Source: Elusimicrobiota bacterium (GTDB lineage Bacteria > Elusimicrobiota > Elusimicrobia > UBA1565 > UBA9628). Taken from it: a DNA stretch of 64,000 nucleotides. Shown piece by piece: positions 18,586-26,890 of the stretch. The position numbers and the translations under genes were made by a program. The notes under the pieces were generated by a model. The model had not been told where the DNA came from. It saw only the letters and a list, made by a program, of their open reading frames with translations, and ran no database searches. The stretch's first letter is position 1. Every line of letters begins with the position of its first letter. The stretch spans positions 62,001-126,000 of the forward strand of contig JAPLKL010000014.1 of the NCBI GenBank assembly GCA_026388095.1, in the 5' to 3' direction.

Positions 18586-20475
18586 ATGCCCCTGGCCTCC
18601 CTGCTGCTCCTGCTGGAATCGCTCGCCTTCGGACGGGCCGGCGGGGGCGGGCACTATTCCGGAGGCCACAGCTTCTCCGGTGGATCGAGTTATTCCGGCG
18701 GGCACAGCTATTCCGGCGGCAGTTCCTACAGCGGCGGCCACTACCGCTCCGGCGGGGGCGATTTCCTCTTCGACCTGCTCACGGCCTACGTCAGATGGGC
18801 CGAAGCCCATCCCCTCATCGGCATCCCCCTCACCCTCGCCATCGTGTATGTCATCTTCCGCCTCTATACCGCGGGCAACGACCGCTACGTCTCGGTCACG
18901 ATAGGCCGGGGCATCGAGGCCCAGGCGGACTCCCGCCTGCAGTCCAAGCTCGCCGGCCTGCGCGCGCGCGACCCGGGCTTCAGCCCGGAGGAGTTCCTGG
19001 CCCGGGCCCAGGCCGCCTTCCTTAAGATCCAAGGGGCTTGGTGCGGCCTGGACATGGCCCCGGCGCGCGCCTTCATCTCGGACGGGGTCATGGAGCGCTT
19101 CAGCATCCAACTGGCGATGCAGAAGGCCGAAGGCAAGCACGACCGCATGGACGGCCTATCGGTCCGCGAGGCACGCCTGCTGGAGGTCGAGTCCGACCCC
19201 CAGTTCGACACCTTGCACGTCAGCCTGCGCGCTTCGGCCGTGGATGTGGAGGTCTCGCTCCAAGACGGTTCGGTGGCGGCCGGCGACGCGGAGGCGGAAG
19301 AGTTCACCGAGGTCTGGTCCTTCCTGCGGCGGCCGGGCGCCAAGACTTTGGACAAGCCGGGCCTCATCGAGGGGCAGTGCCCCAACTGCGGCTCGGCCCT
19401 GGAGATCAAGGACGCGGCCCTGTGCTCCTCCTGCAAGTCCTGGGTCAACTCCGGCCAGTACGACTGGGTGCTCGCCGAGATCACCCAGGCCTGCGAATGG
19501 TCGGTGCGCGAGGCGGGCCGCGAGGTGCCGGGCTGGGGGCTGCTGAGCGCCGACGACCCCGGCCTCAACACCCAGTTCCTGGAGGACCGCGCCTCCGTGG
19601 TGTTTTGGCGCTGGCAGTACGCCCTGCGGCGCTCCGACGCCGGGCTCATGCGCAGCGTGGCCTGCGACCGGTTCTGCGCGGAGCTGGCCGAGCAAATCCG
19701 GGCCAAGCCCGTCCGCCACGAGGACGCGGCGGTCGGGAGGGTCACGGTCCTGGCCGTGGAGCCGGGCGGGGACTTCGACCGGGCGCATGTCGGGGTCAAA
19801 TGGTCCGCCGAAGGCTCCGTGCTCCAGCATGTCCTCATCCTGGGCCGCCGCAAGGGCGTCCAGACCGACGAGCGCTCCGGCCTGGTCTCCGCACGCTGCC
19901 CGGCCTGCGGCGCGCCGGCCGAGAGCCGGGAAGCGGCGGCGTGCGCCTACTGCGCGCACGCCTTCAACGACGGCAGCCGCAACTGGGTCCTGCTGGAGAT
20001 GGTGCCGGCAGGCCTCTGGCAGAGACCATCCTGGCCCGAAAGCGGCGCGGCCCCGGCGCCGGCGGCTGCGGCGGATCCCGACTGGGGAGCAGCCCTGGCC
20101 CCGGCCGACGCCCTGGCCGTGCTGGTCTCGACCATCACCGCGGACGGCCGGGTCGCCGACCAGGAGATGGCCTACCTGCAGTCCTACGCCAAGTCGCGGG
20201 CGATTCCCCCGGAGGTGGCCGACCGGGTCATCGCCGCGGCCAACGCCGGGACCCTGCACGTCCCCGAACCCAAGGACCCGGCCCAGGTCCGGGCCGTTCT
20301 GCGCGGGCTCATCCGCATGAGCCTGGCCGACGGCTCCATCGCCGACGCTGAGCTCAAGCTCATCAACTCCTTCGCGGGCAGCCACGGCTTGAGCCTGGAG
20401 GATGTGCGCGCCGACATCGCGGAGCAGCGCGCCGCGATGTATCGGGAAGCCAAGAAGGCCCTGGCCGCCCGCTGA
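18586..20475 (+). CDS. Membrane protein with Tim44-like domain, two zinc ribbons and a TerB-like domain
   Basis: A 629-residue protein. The signal or anchor segment is followed by a Gly/Ser/His/Tyr repeat region (residues 18-58, repeats of the type 'YSGGHS'), and a membrane helix near residues 80-100. A Tim44-like domain follows ('FLARAQAAFLKIQGAWCGLD', then a second similar module). There are two CxxC-x(n)-CxxC zinc ribbons ('CPNCGSAL...CSSCKSW' and 'CPACGAPA...CAYCAHAF'). The C-terminal 130 residues resemble TerB ('DALAVLVSTITADGRVADQE', 'LIRMSLADGSIADAELKLI'). Such composites occur as uncharacterised bacterial proteins. The gene ends 2 nt before the Pls-type synthetase, so the pair is likely cotranscribed. 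Function unknown. Confidence 0.8.
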   Translation: MPLASLLLLLESLAFGRAGGGGHYSGGHSFSGGSSYSGGHSYSGGSSYSGGHYRSGGGDFLFDLLTAYVRWAEAHPLIGIPLTLAIVYVIFRLYTAGNDRYVSVTIGRGIEAQADSRLQSKLAGLRARDPGFSPEEFLARAQAAFLKIQGAWCGLDMAPARAFISDGVMERFSIQLAMQKAEGKHDRMDGLSVREARLLEVESDPQFDTLHVSLRASAVDVEVSLQDGSVAAGDAEAEEFTEVWSFLRRPGAKTLDKPGLIEGQCPNCGSALEIKDAALCSSCKSWVNSGQYDWVLAEITQACEWSVREAGREVPGWGLLSADDPGLNTQFLEDRASVVFWRWQYALRRSDAGLMRSVACDRFCAELAEQIRAKPVRHEDAAVGRVTVLAVEPGGDFDRAHVGVKWSAEGSVLQHVLILGRRKGVQTDERSGLVSARCPACGAPAESREAAACAYCAHAFNDGSRNWVLLEMVPAGLWQRPSWPESGAAPAPAAAADPDWGAALAPADALAVLVSTITADGRVADQEMAYLQSYAKSRAIPPEVADRVIAAANAGTLHVPEPKDPAQVRAVLRGLIRMSLADGSIADAELKLINSFAGSHGLSLEDVRADIAEQRAAMYREAKKALAAR

Positions 20476-20477
20476 CC

Positions 20478-23400
20478 ATGCCGGCACCGGCGGTTTTCTC
20501 GTTCCTGGACAATCCCGACCCCGCGCTGGCCGCCGACGGCCTGCTCCACCAAATCTTCGCGGACAGCGCGCGGCGCCACGGCCAGCGGACGGCCCTGGAA
20601 TGCGAGGGCCGCAGGCTCTCCTATGAGGAGCTCGACGCCGCCTCCAACCAGTTCGCGCGCCAACTGCGCGCCCGGGGAGTCGTTGCCGGAGACCGGGTCT
20701 GCCTCCTGCTCAACAAGTCCCCGGAGCTCTACACGGCCCTGCTGGGCATCCTCAAGGCCGGCGCGGCCTATGTCCCGCTCGACCCCTCCTATCCGCCGGA
20801 GCGGGCGCGCTTCATCGCCGCGGACTGCGGCGCCGTTCTGCTGGTCACGAGCCTGGAGTTCTTGCCCGTGGCCGGGAAGGTGGCCTGTCCGAAACTGTAC
20901 TGGAACGAGGCGCGCCACGAGATCGCAGGTCAGAGTCCCTCGTCCCTGCCCTGCGCTGGCGGGCCGCAAGACGAGGCCTACGTCATCTACACCTCCGGCA
21001 CCACGGGCAACCCCAAGGGCGTGGCCGTGTCCCACGGCAGCGCTTCCCATCTGGCGCGGGCCGAGGCCAAGGTCTATCAGGTCCGCGCCGAGGACCGGGT
21101 GCTGCAGGGCTTCTCCGCGGCCTTCGACGCCTCGGTGGAGGAGATGTGGGCGGCCTGGAGCGCGGGCGCGGCCTTGGTGGCGGGCACCGCGGCCGTCATG
21201 CACTCGGGGCCGGACCTGGGCCGCCGCCTCTGCGAGCTGGGAATCACCGTGTTCTCGACCGTGCCCACCTTGCTGGCCTTGCTCCCGGAGCCGGCGGCCT
21301 GCGTGCGCCTGCTCATCCTCGGCGGCGAAGCCCTGCCCGCGGAGCTGGTCCGGCCCTGGCTCTCGCCCGAGCGGCGCGTCTACAACACCTACGGACCCAC
21401 GGAGACGACCGTGGTCGCCACGCTCGCCCTGTGCCGGCCGGGGGCCCCCGTCACCATCGGGCGGCCCCTGGCCAACTACACGGCCTACATCTGCGACCAG
21501 CGGGGCGGGATCGTGGAGCGGGGCCGGGAAGGCGAGCTCCTCATCGGGGGCCCCGGAGTGGCCAAGGGCTACCTCAACCGTGAGGAGCTTACGGCCGCCA
21601 AGTTCATCGGCAACCCGCACCAGGCGCTCACCGGCGATGCCAGCCCGGTCCTCTACCGCACCGGCGACCTGGCCCGCATCAACGCGGACGGAGACATCGA
21701 GTTCCTCGGCCGTGTCGACACCCAAGTCAAGATCCGCGGCTACCGCGTGGAGCTCGCCGAGATCGAATCATTGCTGCGCGAGCTTCCCGGGGTCCGCAAC
21801 GCGGCCGCGCTGGTGCAGGAGAGCCCGGGCGGCAGCGTTCTGGGCGCCTACGTGGAGCTCGCGGCCGGGGCGGCCTTCGACGAGGGCGAGGCGCTCGCGG
21901 GCCTCAAGCGGCGCCTGCCGCCCTACAGCGTCCCCCTCTTCGTCGAGCCCCTCCGCGAGTTCCCGACTTTGGCCAGCGGCAAGGTGGACCGCAAGTCGTT
22001 CCCCCCGCCCAAACGGAAGGTCGTCGCCGGCCGCAGGCCGGACTTCGGCTCGCCGCTCAAGAACGCCGTATACGAGGCCTGGTCCCGGCTCTTCGAGAAC
22101 GAGCAGATCTTGGAGACGGACAATTTCTTCACGGACCTCGGGGGCCATTCCCTGCTGGCCGCGCGATTCGTCTCGGAGATGAGGCGGGAACAGCGCTTCG
22201 CGGGGCTCGCGCTCAGCGACCTCTATGCCAATCCCTCCATCCGGGAACTGGGCCTCTATCTGGAGCGCCAGCCGGCGGCACGGCCCGCAGCCGCCCCCGC
22301 CGCCTTCCGCAGCCTGCCGATGTGGCAGTACCGCCTGAGCGCCGCAGCCCAAGCCGTCATGCTCTATTTCAGCAACGGCTTCTTCGCCCTGCAATGGATC
22401 ACGCCCTTCATGGCCTACAGCTTTATGAGGGCCTATGAGCGGCCTTACTGGGAATCTTTGCTCATCGCCTTCCTGAGCCTGTGCTTCGTCTACCCCCTCA
22501 TGCTGCTGCTGGGCATCGGCGCCAAGTGGCTCATTCTGGGCCGCGTGCGGGAAGGCGACTACCCCATCTGGGGGGCCTATTATCTCAGATGGCTCATGGT
22601 CCAGCGCCTGCTGGCCGCGGTGCCCCTGCATTTCCTGGCCGGCACGCCGCTGATGGCGCGCTACCTCAGGCTGCTCGGTTCGAAGGTAGGGAAAGACGCG
22701 TACATCGATTCCTACCTCGTCTCCGGGCTCGACCTGCTGGCCATCGGCGACCAGGCCAGCATCAACGCGGAGGCCAACATCTCGACCTACAGCCTGGAAG
22801 ACGGCCTCCTCAAGCTCCGCCGCGTCGAGATCGGCGCGGGCGTCTCGGTGGGCGCGCGCTCCGTGGTGGGCCCGGACACGATGATCGGAGCCGGCACGGC
22901 CATAGGCGACCTCAGCTGCATCCGCAGCGGGGCGCGGGTCGGCCCCGGGCAGTACTGGTCAGGCTCCCCTGCCGTCCCAGGCGAGAAACCGCCCGCCCCC
23001 GGGGCCTCGCCGGCGGCCGGCCAGGGGAGCGTCCCGGACGCGTTGGCCGCGGCCTTTTACGTGGCGAGCTTCTTCCTCCTGCCCGCTCTGGGGTTGCTGC
23101 CCATCTTCCCGGGCATCATGCTGATGTATCACATGGACCTCAGGACCGAGCACTACGCCTACCTTCTGCTGGCGCCCTTGGTCGCGGTCGTCTTCGTCGC
23201 GCTCTCGGCCCTGCAGATCCTGGCCTTGAAATGGCTCATCCTGGGGCGGCTGAAGGAAGGCGTCTACCGGATCAAGAGTTTCTTCTACATGCGCAAATGG
23301 GTCCTGGACAAGCTCATGGAGAACAGCCGGGAGCTCCTGCAGACGCTCTACGCCACGCTCTACCTCAATCCCTGGTACCGCGCTTTGGGCGCAAACGTCG

Positions 23401-24425
23401 GCGCGGACGCCGAGATCTCCACGGCCTCCTTCATCCTGCCCGACCTCCTGCACATCGGCGCGGGGAGCTTCATTGCCGACGGCGCGGGGCTGGGCCCGGC
23501 CAAGGTCGTCGGCGGGGAGATCATCCTGCGGAAGACCGAAGTGGGAACGCGGACCTTCATCGGCAACAGCGCTTTCGTGCCGGTGGGCTCGCGGCTGGGC
23601 AGCAACTGCCTGCTGGGCTGCCAGTCCATCCCGCCCGGGGAGGACACTCCGGACGGGACCTCCTGGCTGGGATCTCCGGCCGTCAACCTCCCCCAGCGCC
23701 AGAAGCCCGCCAAGCAGTTCGCCGAGGAGAGGACCTACCATCCCACCCGGAAGCTCTATGCCCAGCGCCTGGGCATCGAGTTCTTCCGGGTGATCCTCCC
23801 CGCCACGGCCTTCGTGGTCTTCACCACTTTGATGCTATCCTTCGCCGTCCAGATGGAGGACCTGCATGGGCCCGTGCCGACCGTCCTGGCGTTCCCCGCC
23901 GTCTATATGGCCTTCGGGGTCGTCGCGATGCTGCTCACCGCGCTCATGAAGCACGCGATCGTGGGCCGCCACGTTCCGGACGAGCAGCCGCTCTGGAGCC
24001 CCTTCGTCTGGCGCACGGAGCTCATGACCGGTTTCTGCGAGAACTTCACCAACGAGTTCTTCGTCAGCCAGCTGGAGGGCACGGTGTTTTTGCCCTGGTA
24101 CTACCGGCTCCTGGGCATGACCGTCGGCCGGCGCGCCTGCCTGCTGACCACGGACTTCACGGAGTTCGACCTCGTCGCCCTCGGCGACGACGTGGCGCTC
24201 AACGAGGACTGCACCATCCAGACCCACCTCTTCGAGGACCGGGTCATGAAGCTGGGCAAGGTCGAGATCGGCTCGCGCGTCTCAATCGGCAGCAACACGG
24301 TGGTCCTCTACGACAGCGCCATCGAGGACGACGTGAAGGTGGGAGACCTCTCTCTGCTGATGAAAGGCGAACGCCTGCGCGCCGGCTCGCGCTGGGCCGG
24401 CTCCCCCCTCCAGAGCGGCCTCTAG
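20478..24425 (+). CDS. Pls/PosA-type non-ribosomal peptide synthetase with membrane and hexapeptide-repeat C-terminus
   Basis: A 1315-residue single-module synthetase. Residues about 25-510 are an adenylation domain: A3 'YTSGTTGNPKG', A5 'YNTYGPTET', A7/A8 'YRTGDLARIN' and 'GRVDTQVKIRGYRVE', A10 'SGKVDR'. The carrier domain has 'DLGGHSLL' (phosphopantetheine Ser about 558). Condensation and thioesterase domains are absent. The last 700 residues alternate membrane helices with three left-handed beta-helix acyltransferase-like blocks, as in the terminal domain of epsilon-poly-lysine synthetase Pls. Members make homopolymers or single amino-acid conjugates; the substrate here is not readable. 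It overlaps the stop of the convergent small gene by 4 nt. Confidence 0.9.
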   Translation: MPAPAVFSFLDNPDPALAADGLLHQIFADSARRHGQRTALECEGRRLSYEELDAASNQFARQLRARGVVAGDRVCLLLNKSPELYTALLGILKAGAAYVPLDPSYPPERARFIAADCGAVLLVTSLEFLPVAGKVACPKLYWNEARHEIAGQSPSSLPCAGGPQDEAYVIYTSGTTGNPKGVAVSHGSASHLARAEAKVYQVRAEDRVLQGFSAAFDASVEEMWAAWSAGAALVAGTAAVMHSGPDLGRRLCELGITVFSTVPTLLALLPEPAACVRLLILGGEALPAELVRPWLSPERRVYNTYGPTETTVVATLALCRPGAPVTIGRPLANYTAYICDQRGGIVERGREGELLIGGPGVAKGYLNREELTAAKFIGNPHQALTGDASPVLYRTGDLARINADGDIEFLGRVDTQVKIRGYRVELAEIESLLRELPGVRNAAALVQESPGGSVLGAYVELAAGAAFDEGEALAGLKRRLPPYSVPLFVEPLREFPTLASGKVDRKSFPPPKRKVVAGRRPDFGSPLKNAVYEAWSRLFENEQILETDNFFTDLGGHSLLAARFVSEMRREQRFAGLALSDLYANPSIRELGLYLERQPAARPAAAPAAFRSLPMWQYRLSAAAQAVMLYFSNGFFALQWITPFMAYSFMRAYERPYWESLLIAFLSLCFVYPLMLLLGIGAKWLILGRVREGDYPIWGAYYLRWLMVQRLLAAVPLHFLAGTPLMARYLRLLGSKVGKDAYIDSYLVSGLDLLAIGDQASINAEANISTYSLEDGLLKLRRVEIGAGVSVGARSVVGPDTMIGAGTAIGDLSCIRSGARVGPGQYWSGSPAVPGEKPPAPGASPAAGQGSVPDALAAAFYVASFFLLPALGLLPIFPGIMLMYHMDLRTEHYAYLLLAPLVAVVFVALSALQILALKWLILGRLKEGVYRIKSFFYMRKWVLDKLMENSRELLQTLYATLYLNPWYRALGANVGADAEISTASFILPDLLHIGAGSFIADGAGLGPAKVVGGEIILRKTEVGTRTFIGNSAFVPVGSRLGSNCLLGCQSIPPGEDTPDGTSWLGSPAVNLPQRQKPAKQFAEERTYHPTRKLYAQRLGIEFFRVILPATAFVVFTTLMLSFAVQMEDLHGPVPTVLAFPAVYMAFGVVAMLLTALMKHAIVGRHVPDEQPLWSPFVWRTELMTGFCENFTNEFFVSQLEGTVFLPWYYRLLGMTVGRRACLLTTDFTEFDLVALGDDVALNEDCTIQTHLFEDRVMKLGKVEIGSRVSIGSNTVVLYDSAIEDDVKVGDLSLLMKGERLRAGSRWAGSPLQSGL

Positions 24426-24664
24426 GCTCCCGAGGAGCGGCCGCCCAGCAGCTGGCCGCAGACCGCGCAGGCGATGAACGCGGGTATGGCCCAGAGGCTG
24501 ACATGGTTATCGATGCGCAGGAGGATGATCAAGGGGACTGAGAAGTGGACGTAGATGAACCAGGGCACGGACCAAGTGCGGCTCCGGGAGCGCAGATAGC
24601 CCAGAGGCACGTTCAAGAGCAGAGCCGTCGCGCCGATTGCCGCGGCCGTCCAGCCGGGAGCCAT
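24422..24664 (-). CDS. Small conserved-type membrane protein, unknown function
   Basis: An 80-residue protein with two or three membrane helices and a short basic loop 'LRSRSRTWS' between the first two. It ends in 'GRSSGA'. It resembles short uncharacterised bacterial membrane proteins with an 'LNVPLGYLR' start. Its stop shares the palindrome CTAG with the stop of the synthetase gene on the other strand. A TATACT hexamer 6 nt before the ATG supports real, leaderless expression. No function is proposed. Confidence 0.65.
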   Translation of the reverse strand: MAPGWTAAAIGATALLLNVPLGYLRSRSRTWSVPWFIYVHFSVPLIILLRIDNHVSLWAIPAFIACAVCGQLLGGRSSGA

Positions 24665-24670
24665 GCCTAC

Positions 24671-24676
24671 AGTATA
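24671..24676 (-). promoter_or_regulatory. Extended -10 (TGC-TATACT) for the small membrane gene
   Basis: It lies 6 nt before the ATG at 24664, so the first transcribed base would be the A of ATG. It sits back to back with the moeB -10 only 7 nt away. Confidence 0.5.
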
Positions 24677-24683
24677 GCAATGG

Positions 24684-24689
24684 TATGAT
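24684..24689 (+). promoter_or_regulatory. Extended -10 (TGG-TATGAT) for moeB
   Basis: The hexamer ends directly before the first in-frame ATG (24690), so transcription must begin beyond that codon. Translation therefore most likely starts at the next ATG, 24702. Confidence 0.5.
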
Positions 24690-24701
24690 ATGTTTTCAGA
24701 A

Positions 24702-25826
24702 ATGGAACTCCCCGGCCTCAGCCCCGACGAGTTGCGCCGCTACGGCCGGCAGATCGTGCTGCCCGAGCTCGGCGTCGAGGGACAGAAGAAGCTCAAGGCC
24801 GCGCGCGTGCTGGTGGTGGGTGTGGGCGGCTTGGGCGCGCCCTTGAGCCTGTACCTGACCGCGGCCGGAGTGGGGACCATCGGCCTGGCGGACCACGACG
24901 AGGTGGAACTGGCCAACCTGCAGCGCCAGGTCCTGTACTCAGGCGCCTCCGTGGGCCGTTCCAAGCTGGCCGAGGCCGAGGCCCGGCTAAAGGCCCTCAA
25001 CCCCGGCGTGGCCATTCTCCGCCACGACGAGCGCCTGACTTCGCGCAACGCTCTGGACATCATCAGGGGCTACGACGTGGTGGCCGACGGCACGGACAAT
25101 TTCCCGACCCGTTATCTGGTCAACGATGCCTGCGTCCTGGCCGGCAAGCCCAACGTGCACGCGGCGGTGTTCCGCTTCGAGGGCCGCCTCTCCGTCTTCG
25201 ACGCTCGCAAGGGTCCCTGCTACCGCTGTCTCTTCCCCCAGCCGCCCGCGCCCGGCACGGTGCCGGACTGCGCCGCGGGCGGGGTGCTGGGCGCCCTGCC
25301 CGGGGTGATGGGCTCCTTGCAGGCCGTGGAGGTCATGAAGCTCATCCTGGGCGCGGGCGAGCCGGCCATCGGCAAGCTCGTGGTCTTCGACGCTCTGGCC
25401 TTGGAGTGGCAGAGCATCATCGTGCGCAAGGACCCGCGCTGCCCGCTCTGCGGCGAGAAGCCCTCCATCCGGGCGCTGGCGGACTACGAAGACTCCTGCA
25501 GGGTCCCCGAGGTCTCGGTCGAGGAGCTCAAGGCCAGGCTGGAGCGCCGGGACGACTTCCTGCTGCTGGACGTGCGCGAGCCGGGAGAGCGCGCCCTGGC
25601 GAGCATCCCGGGCTCCCAGCTCATCCCTCTGGGAGAGCTGCCCAGCCGCCTCAGCGAGATCGACGCCTACCGCGGCCGGCCCGTCCTGGTGCTTTGCCGC
25701 AGCGGCAACCGCTCCGCCCAGGCTGTCCGGCTGCTGCGCGAGAAGGGCTTCTCCGGCGTCCTTAACGTGGCGGGCGGAATCGCGGCCTGGTCCGAGCGCA
25801 TCGACCCGTCGGTGCCCAAGTACTAG
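24702..25826 (+). CDS. moeB: MoeB/ThiF-type adenylyltransferase with C-terminal rhodanese domain
   Basis: Activates the C-terminus of a sulfur-carrier protein (MoaD, ThiS or a CysO type) and, through the rhodanese part, can load sulfur on it. It has 374 residues from the ATG at 24702. Visible: 'RYGRQIVLPELGVEGQ', nucleotide loop 'GVGGLGAP', 'VADGTDNFPTRYLVND', zinc pairs 'CYRC' and 'CPLC', crossover-loop Cys in 'PDCAAGGVLG', and rhodanese active-site 'LCRSGNRSAQ'. The fusion matches MoeZ/MoeBR proteins. No molybdopterin or thiamine gene is adjacent, so the carrier partner is unknown. Confidence 0.9.
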   Translation: MELPGLSPDELRRYGRQIVLPELGVEGQKKLKAARVLVVGVGGLGAPLSLYLTAAGVGTIGLADHDEVELANLQRQVLYSGASVGRSKLAEAEARLKALNPGVAILRHDERLTSRNALDIIRGYDVVADGTDNFPTRYLVNDACVLAGKPNVHAAVFRFEGRLSVFDARKGPCYRCLFPQPPAPGTVPDCAAGGVLGALPGVMGSLQAVEVMKLILGAGEPAIGKLVVFDALALEWQSIIVRKDPRCPLCGEKPSIRALADYEDSCRVPEVSVEELKARLERRDDFLLLDVREPGERALASIPGSQLIPLGELPSRLSEIDAYRGRPVLVLCRSGNRSAQAVRLLREKGFSGVLNVAGGIAAWSERIDPSVPKY

Positions 25827-25840
25827 CGCGGCCGGGGGTC

Positions 25841-26314
25841 TTAGGGCCGGTCTTTGGGCAGCTCGTCGAGCATGTCGTGATGGTCGGCGGTCTCGTCGAG
25901 GAGCTGCCGCATCAGCTCCAGGAACTCCTGGTCCTCGGTCTGGACGATCCCGCTGAAGCGGCTCTCTATGATGGAGCTCTCGATGTCCCGAGCCACGCCG
26001 ATCAATTGCCGTTGCTGGAGCTCCCCCTTGAGGGCGCGCTCCTGGCTGCACTTGACCCCTTTGATGAAGGTCCGGATGGCCACGGCGTTGAAAGGCCGGC
26101 CGGGCTGAAAGTCCTCCGGCCGGGACGCGAAGATCTCCCCCATCCTGGCCGCGATCCGCGCGTGGCGCTGCTCCTGCTGGGCCAGGTCCAGCCAGAGATC
26201 CCCGTTCCCAGGGCAGAACTTGGCGCAGGCCGTGTAGAAATCCGCCACCGCCTGCTCGGCTTCCTTCATGGCCGCCAAGGCCTCGGCAATCTGCGCCTCC
26301 TGTCTGGTATCCAT
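25841..26314 (-). CDS. Ferritin-like (rubrerythrin-type) helical protein
   Basis: A 157-residue all-helical cytosolic protein. The N-terminal helix 'EAEQAVADFYTACAKFCPGNGDLWLDLAQQEQRHARI' contains the E...ExxH pattern of a ferritin-like di-iron site. The later helix 'ARDIESSIIESRF' and the 'DETADHHDML' end could supply the second half. There is no rubredoxin domain. The start is placed at MDTRQE (26314), with AGGAAG about 11 nt upstream; the longer frame starts at 26368. It may serve in peroxide or iron handling (inference). It is convergent with moeB. Confidence 0.7.
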   Translation of the reverse strand: MDTRQEAQIAEALAAMKEAEQAVADFYTACAKFCPGNGDLWLDLAQQEQRHARIAARMGEIFASRPEDFQPGRPFNAVAIRTFIKGVKCSQERALKGELQQRQLIGVARDIESSIIESRFSGIVQTEDQEFLELMRQLLDETADHHDMLDELPKDRP

Positions 26315-26401
26315 AGAGCTGGGCTTCCTGGATTCTAGCGGTTTTCCGACGCTATGGCAAAGCCGCAATTTTCCAAGGATATTCTTAAGTTTTCGGTGCT
26401 A

Positions 26402-26430
26402 TTGACTCCGCAAGCCCCGTGTGCTATCAT
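26402..26430 (+). promoter_or_regulatory. Sigma70-type promoter of the initiator tRNA
   Basis: -35 TTGACT and extended -10 TGC-TATCAT are separated by exactly 17 nt. The mature tRNA 5' end is at 26436, only 5 nt after the -10, so the transcript should start at or within a base or two of the mature tRNA end. Confidence 0.75.
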
Positions 26431-26435
26431 ATTTC

Positions 26436-26512
26436 TGCGGGGTAGAGCAGCCCGGTAGCTCGCAAGGCTCATAACCTTGAGGTCGCTGGTTCAAATCCAG
26501 CCCCCGCAACCA
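26436..26512 (+). tRNA. Initiator tRNA-Met (CAU)
   Basis: A complete 77-nt cloverleaf with encoded CCA. Acceptor 26436-26442 pairs with 26502-26508. The anticodon CAT is at 26470-26472 in loop CTCATAA, and the T-arm is a normal TTCAAAT loop. It is the initiator rather than an elongator because the D-arm has the A11:U24 purine-pyrimidine pair and the body closely follows the bacterial fMet sequence. Two features differ from the E. coli type: base 1 is U and can pair with A72, and the anticodon stem has A29:U41 in place of the outermost of three G:C pairs. A copy of the repeated small-RNA element follows after 4 nt. Confidence 0.93.
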
Positions 26513-26516
26513 ATTT

Positions 26517-26578
26517 CAGTTTCGAACCTGTAACGAGAAATGTCAGGACCTTGACCCCCGAAAGGGGGTTTCGTGTTT
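26517..26578 (+). ncRNA. Repeated small-RNA element, copy A (downstream of tRNA-fMet)
   Basis: A 62-nt block nearly identical to 38017-38078 and closely related to 39497-39556. Parts: a CCTG/CAGG hairpin with a large loop (26527-26547), then a stem A-C5/G5-U closed by GAAA (26554-26569), followed by TTTCGTGTTT. No separate promoter is visible, so it should be made as the 3' part of the tRNA transcript and also end that transcript. The 3' tail TCGT can pair with ACGA in the first hairpin's loop. No known Rfam class is recognised. Confidence 0.6.
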
Positions 26579-26592
26579 CTGGGGAGAACCAC

Positions 26593-26745
26593 ATGAAGAT
26601 GCACCTCTTCGAGTTTCATTCCGAGAAGAAGAAGCTGAAGTGCCTCTGCGGTTGGGAGCGCACCCTCAAGACCGCCGACGTCCGCGTGGCCCATGCGAAG
26701 TTCAAGGAGCATTGCGCCGAGCACATACGCCCCACTGCCAATTAG
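26593..26745 (+). CDS. Small protein with Cys/His zinc-finger-like spacing
   Basis: A 50-residue protein beginning MKMHLFEF, with GGGGAG 7 nt before the ATG. The arrangement 'C-L-C-G-W' followed 15-20 residues later by 'AHAKFKEHC' gives Cys-x-Cys and His/His/Cys candidates for a single zinc site. It lies 14 nt after the terminator hairpin of RNA copy A, so it is expressed only if that terminator is passed or an unseen promoter exists. No homologue is recalled. It is called a gene because of its ribosome binding site and patterned cysteines. Confidence 0.55.
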   Translation: MKMHLFEFHSEKKKLKCLCGWERTLKTADVRVAHAKFKEHCAEHIRPTAN

Positions 26746-26890
26746 GGCAGTCGGAATCCCGCGCAGCCGTTGACTCCCTGCGTGCTTTTGCGCTACCTTG
26801 TCCTATGAGGCGTCGCCATCTTCGCAAATGGCGGCGGGAGTCGGATGTCCGGGGTCCCGCAGCCCACAACTCGGATCGGAGGTCTGTGCG

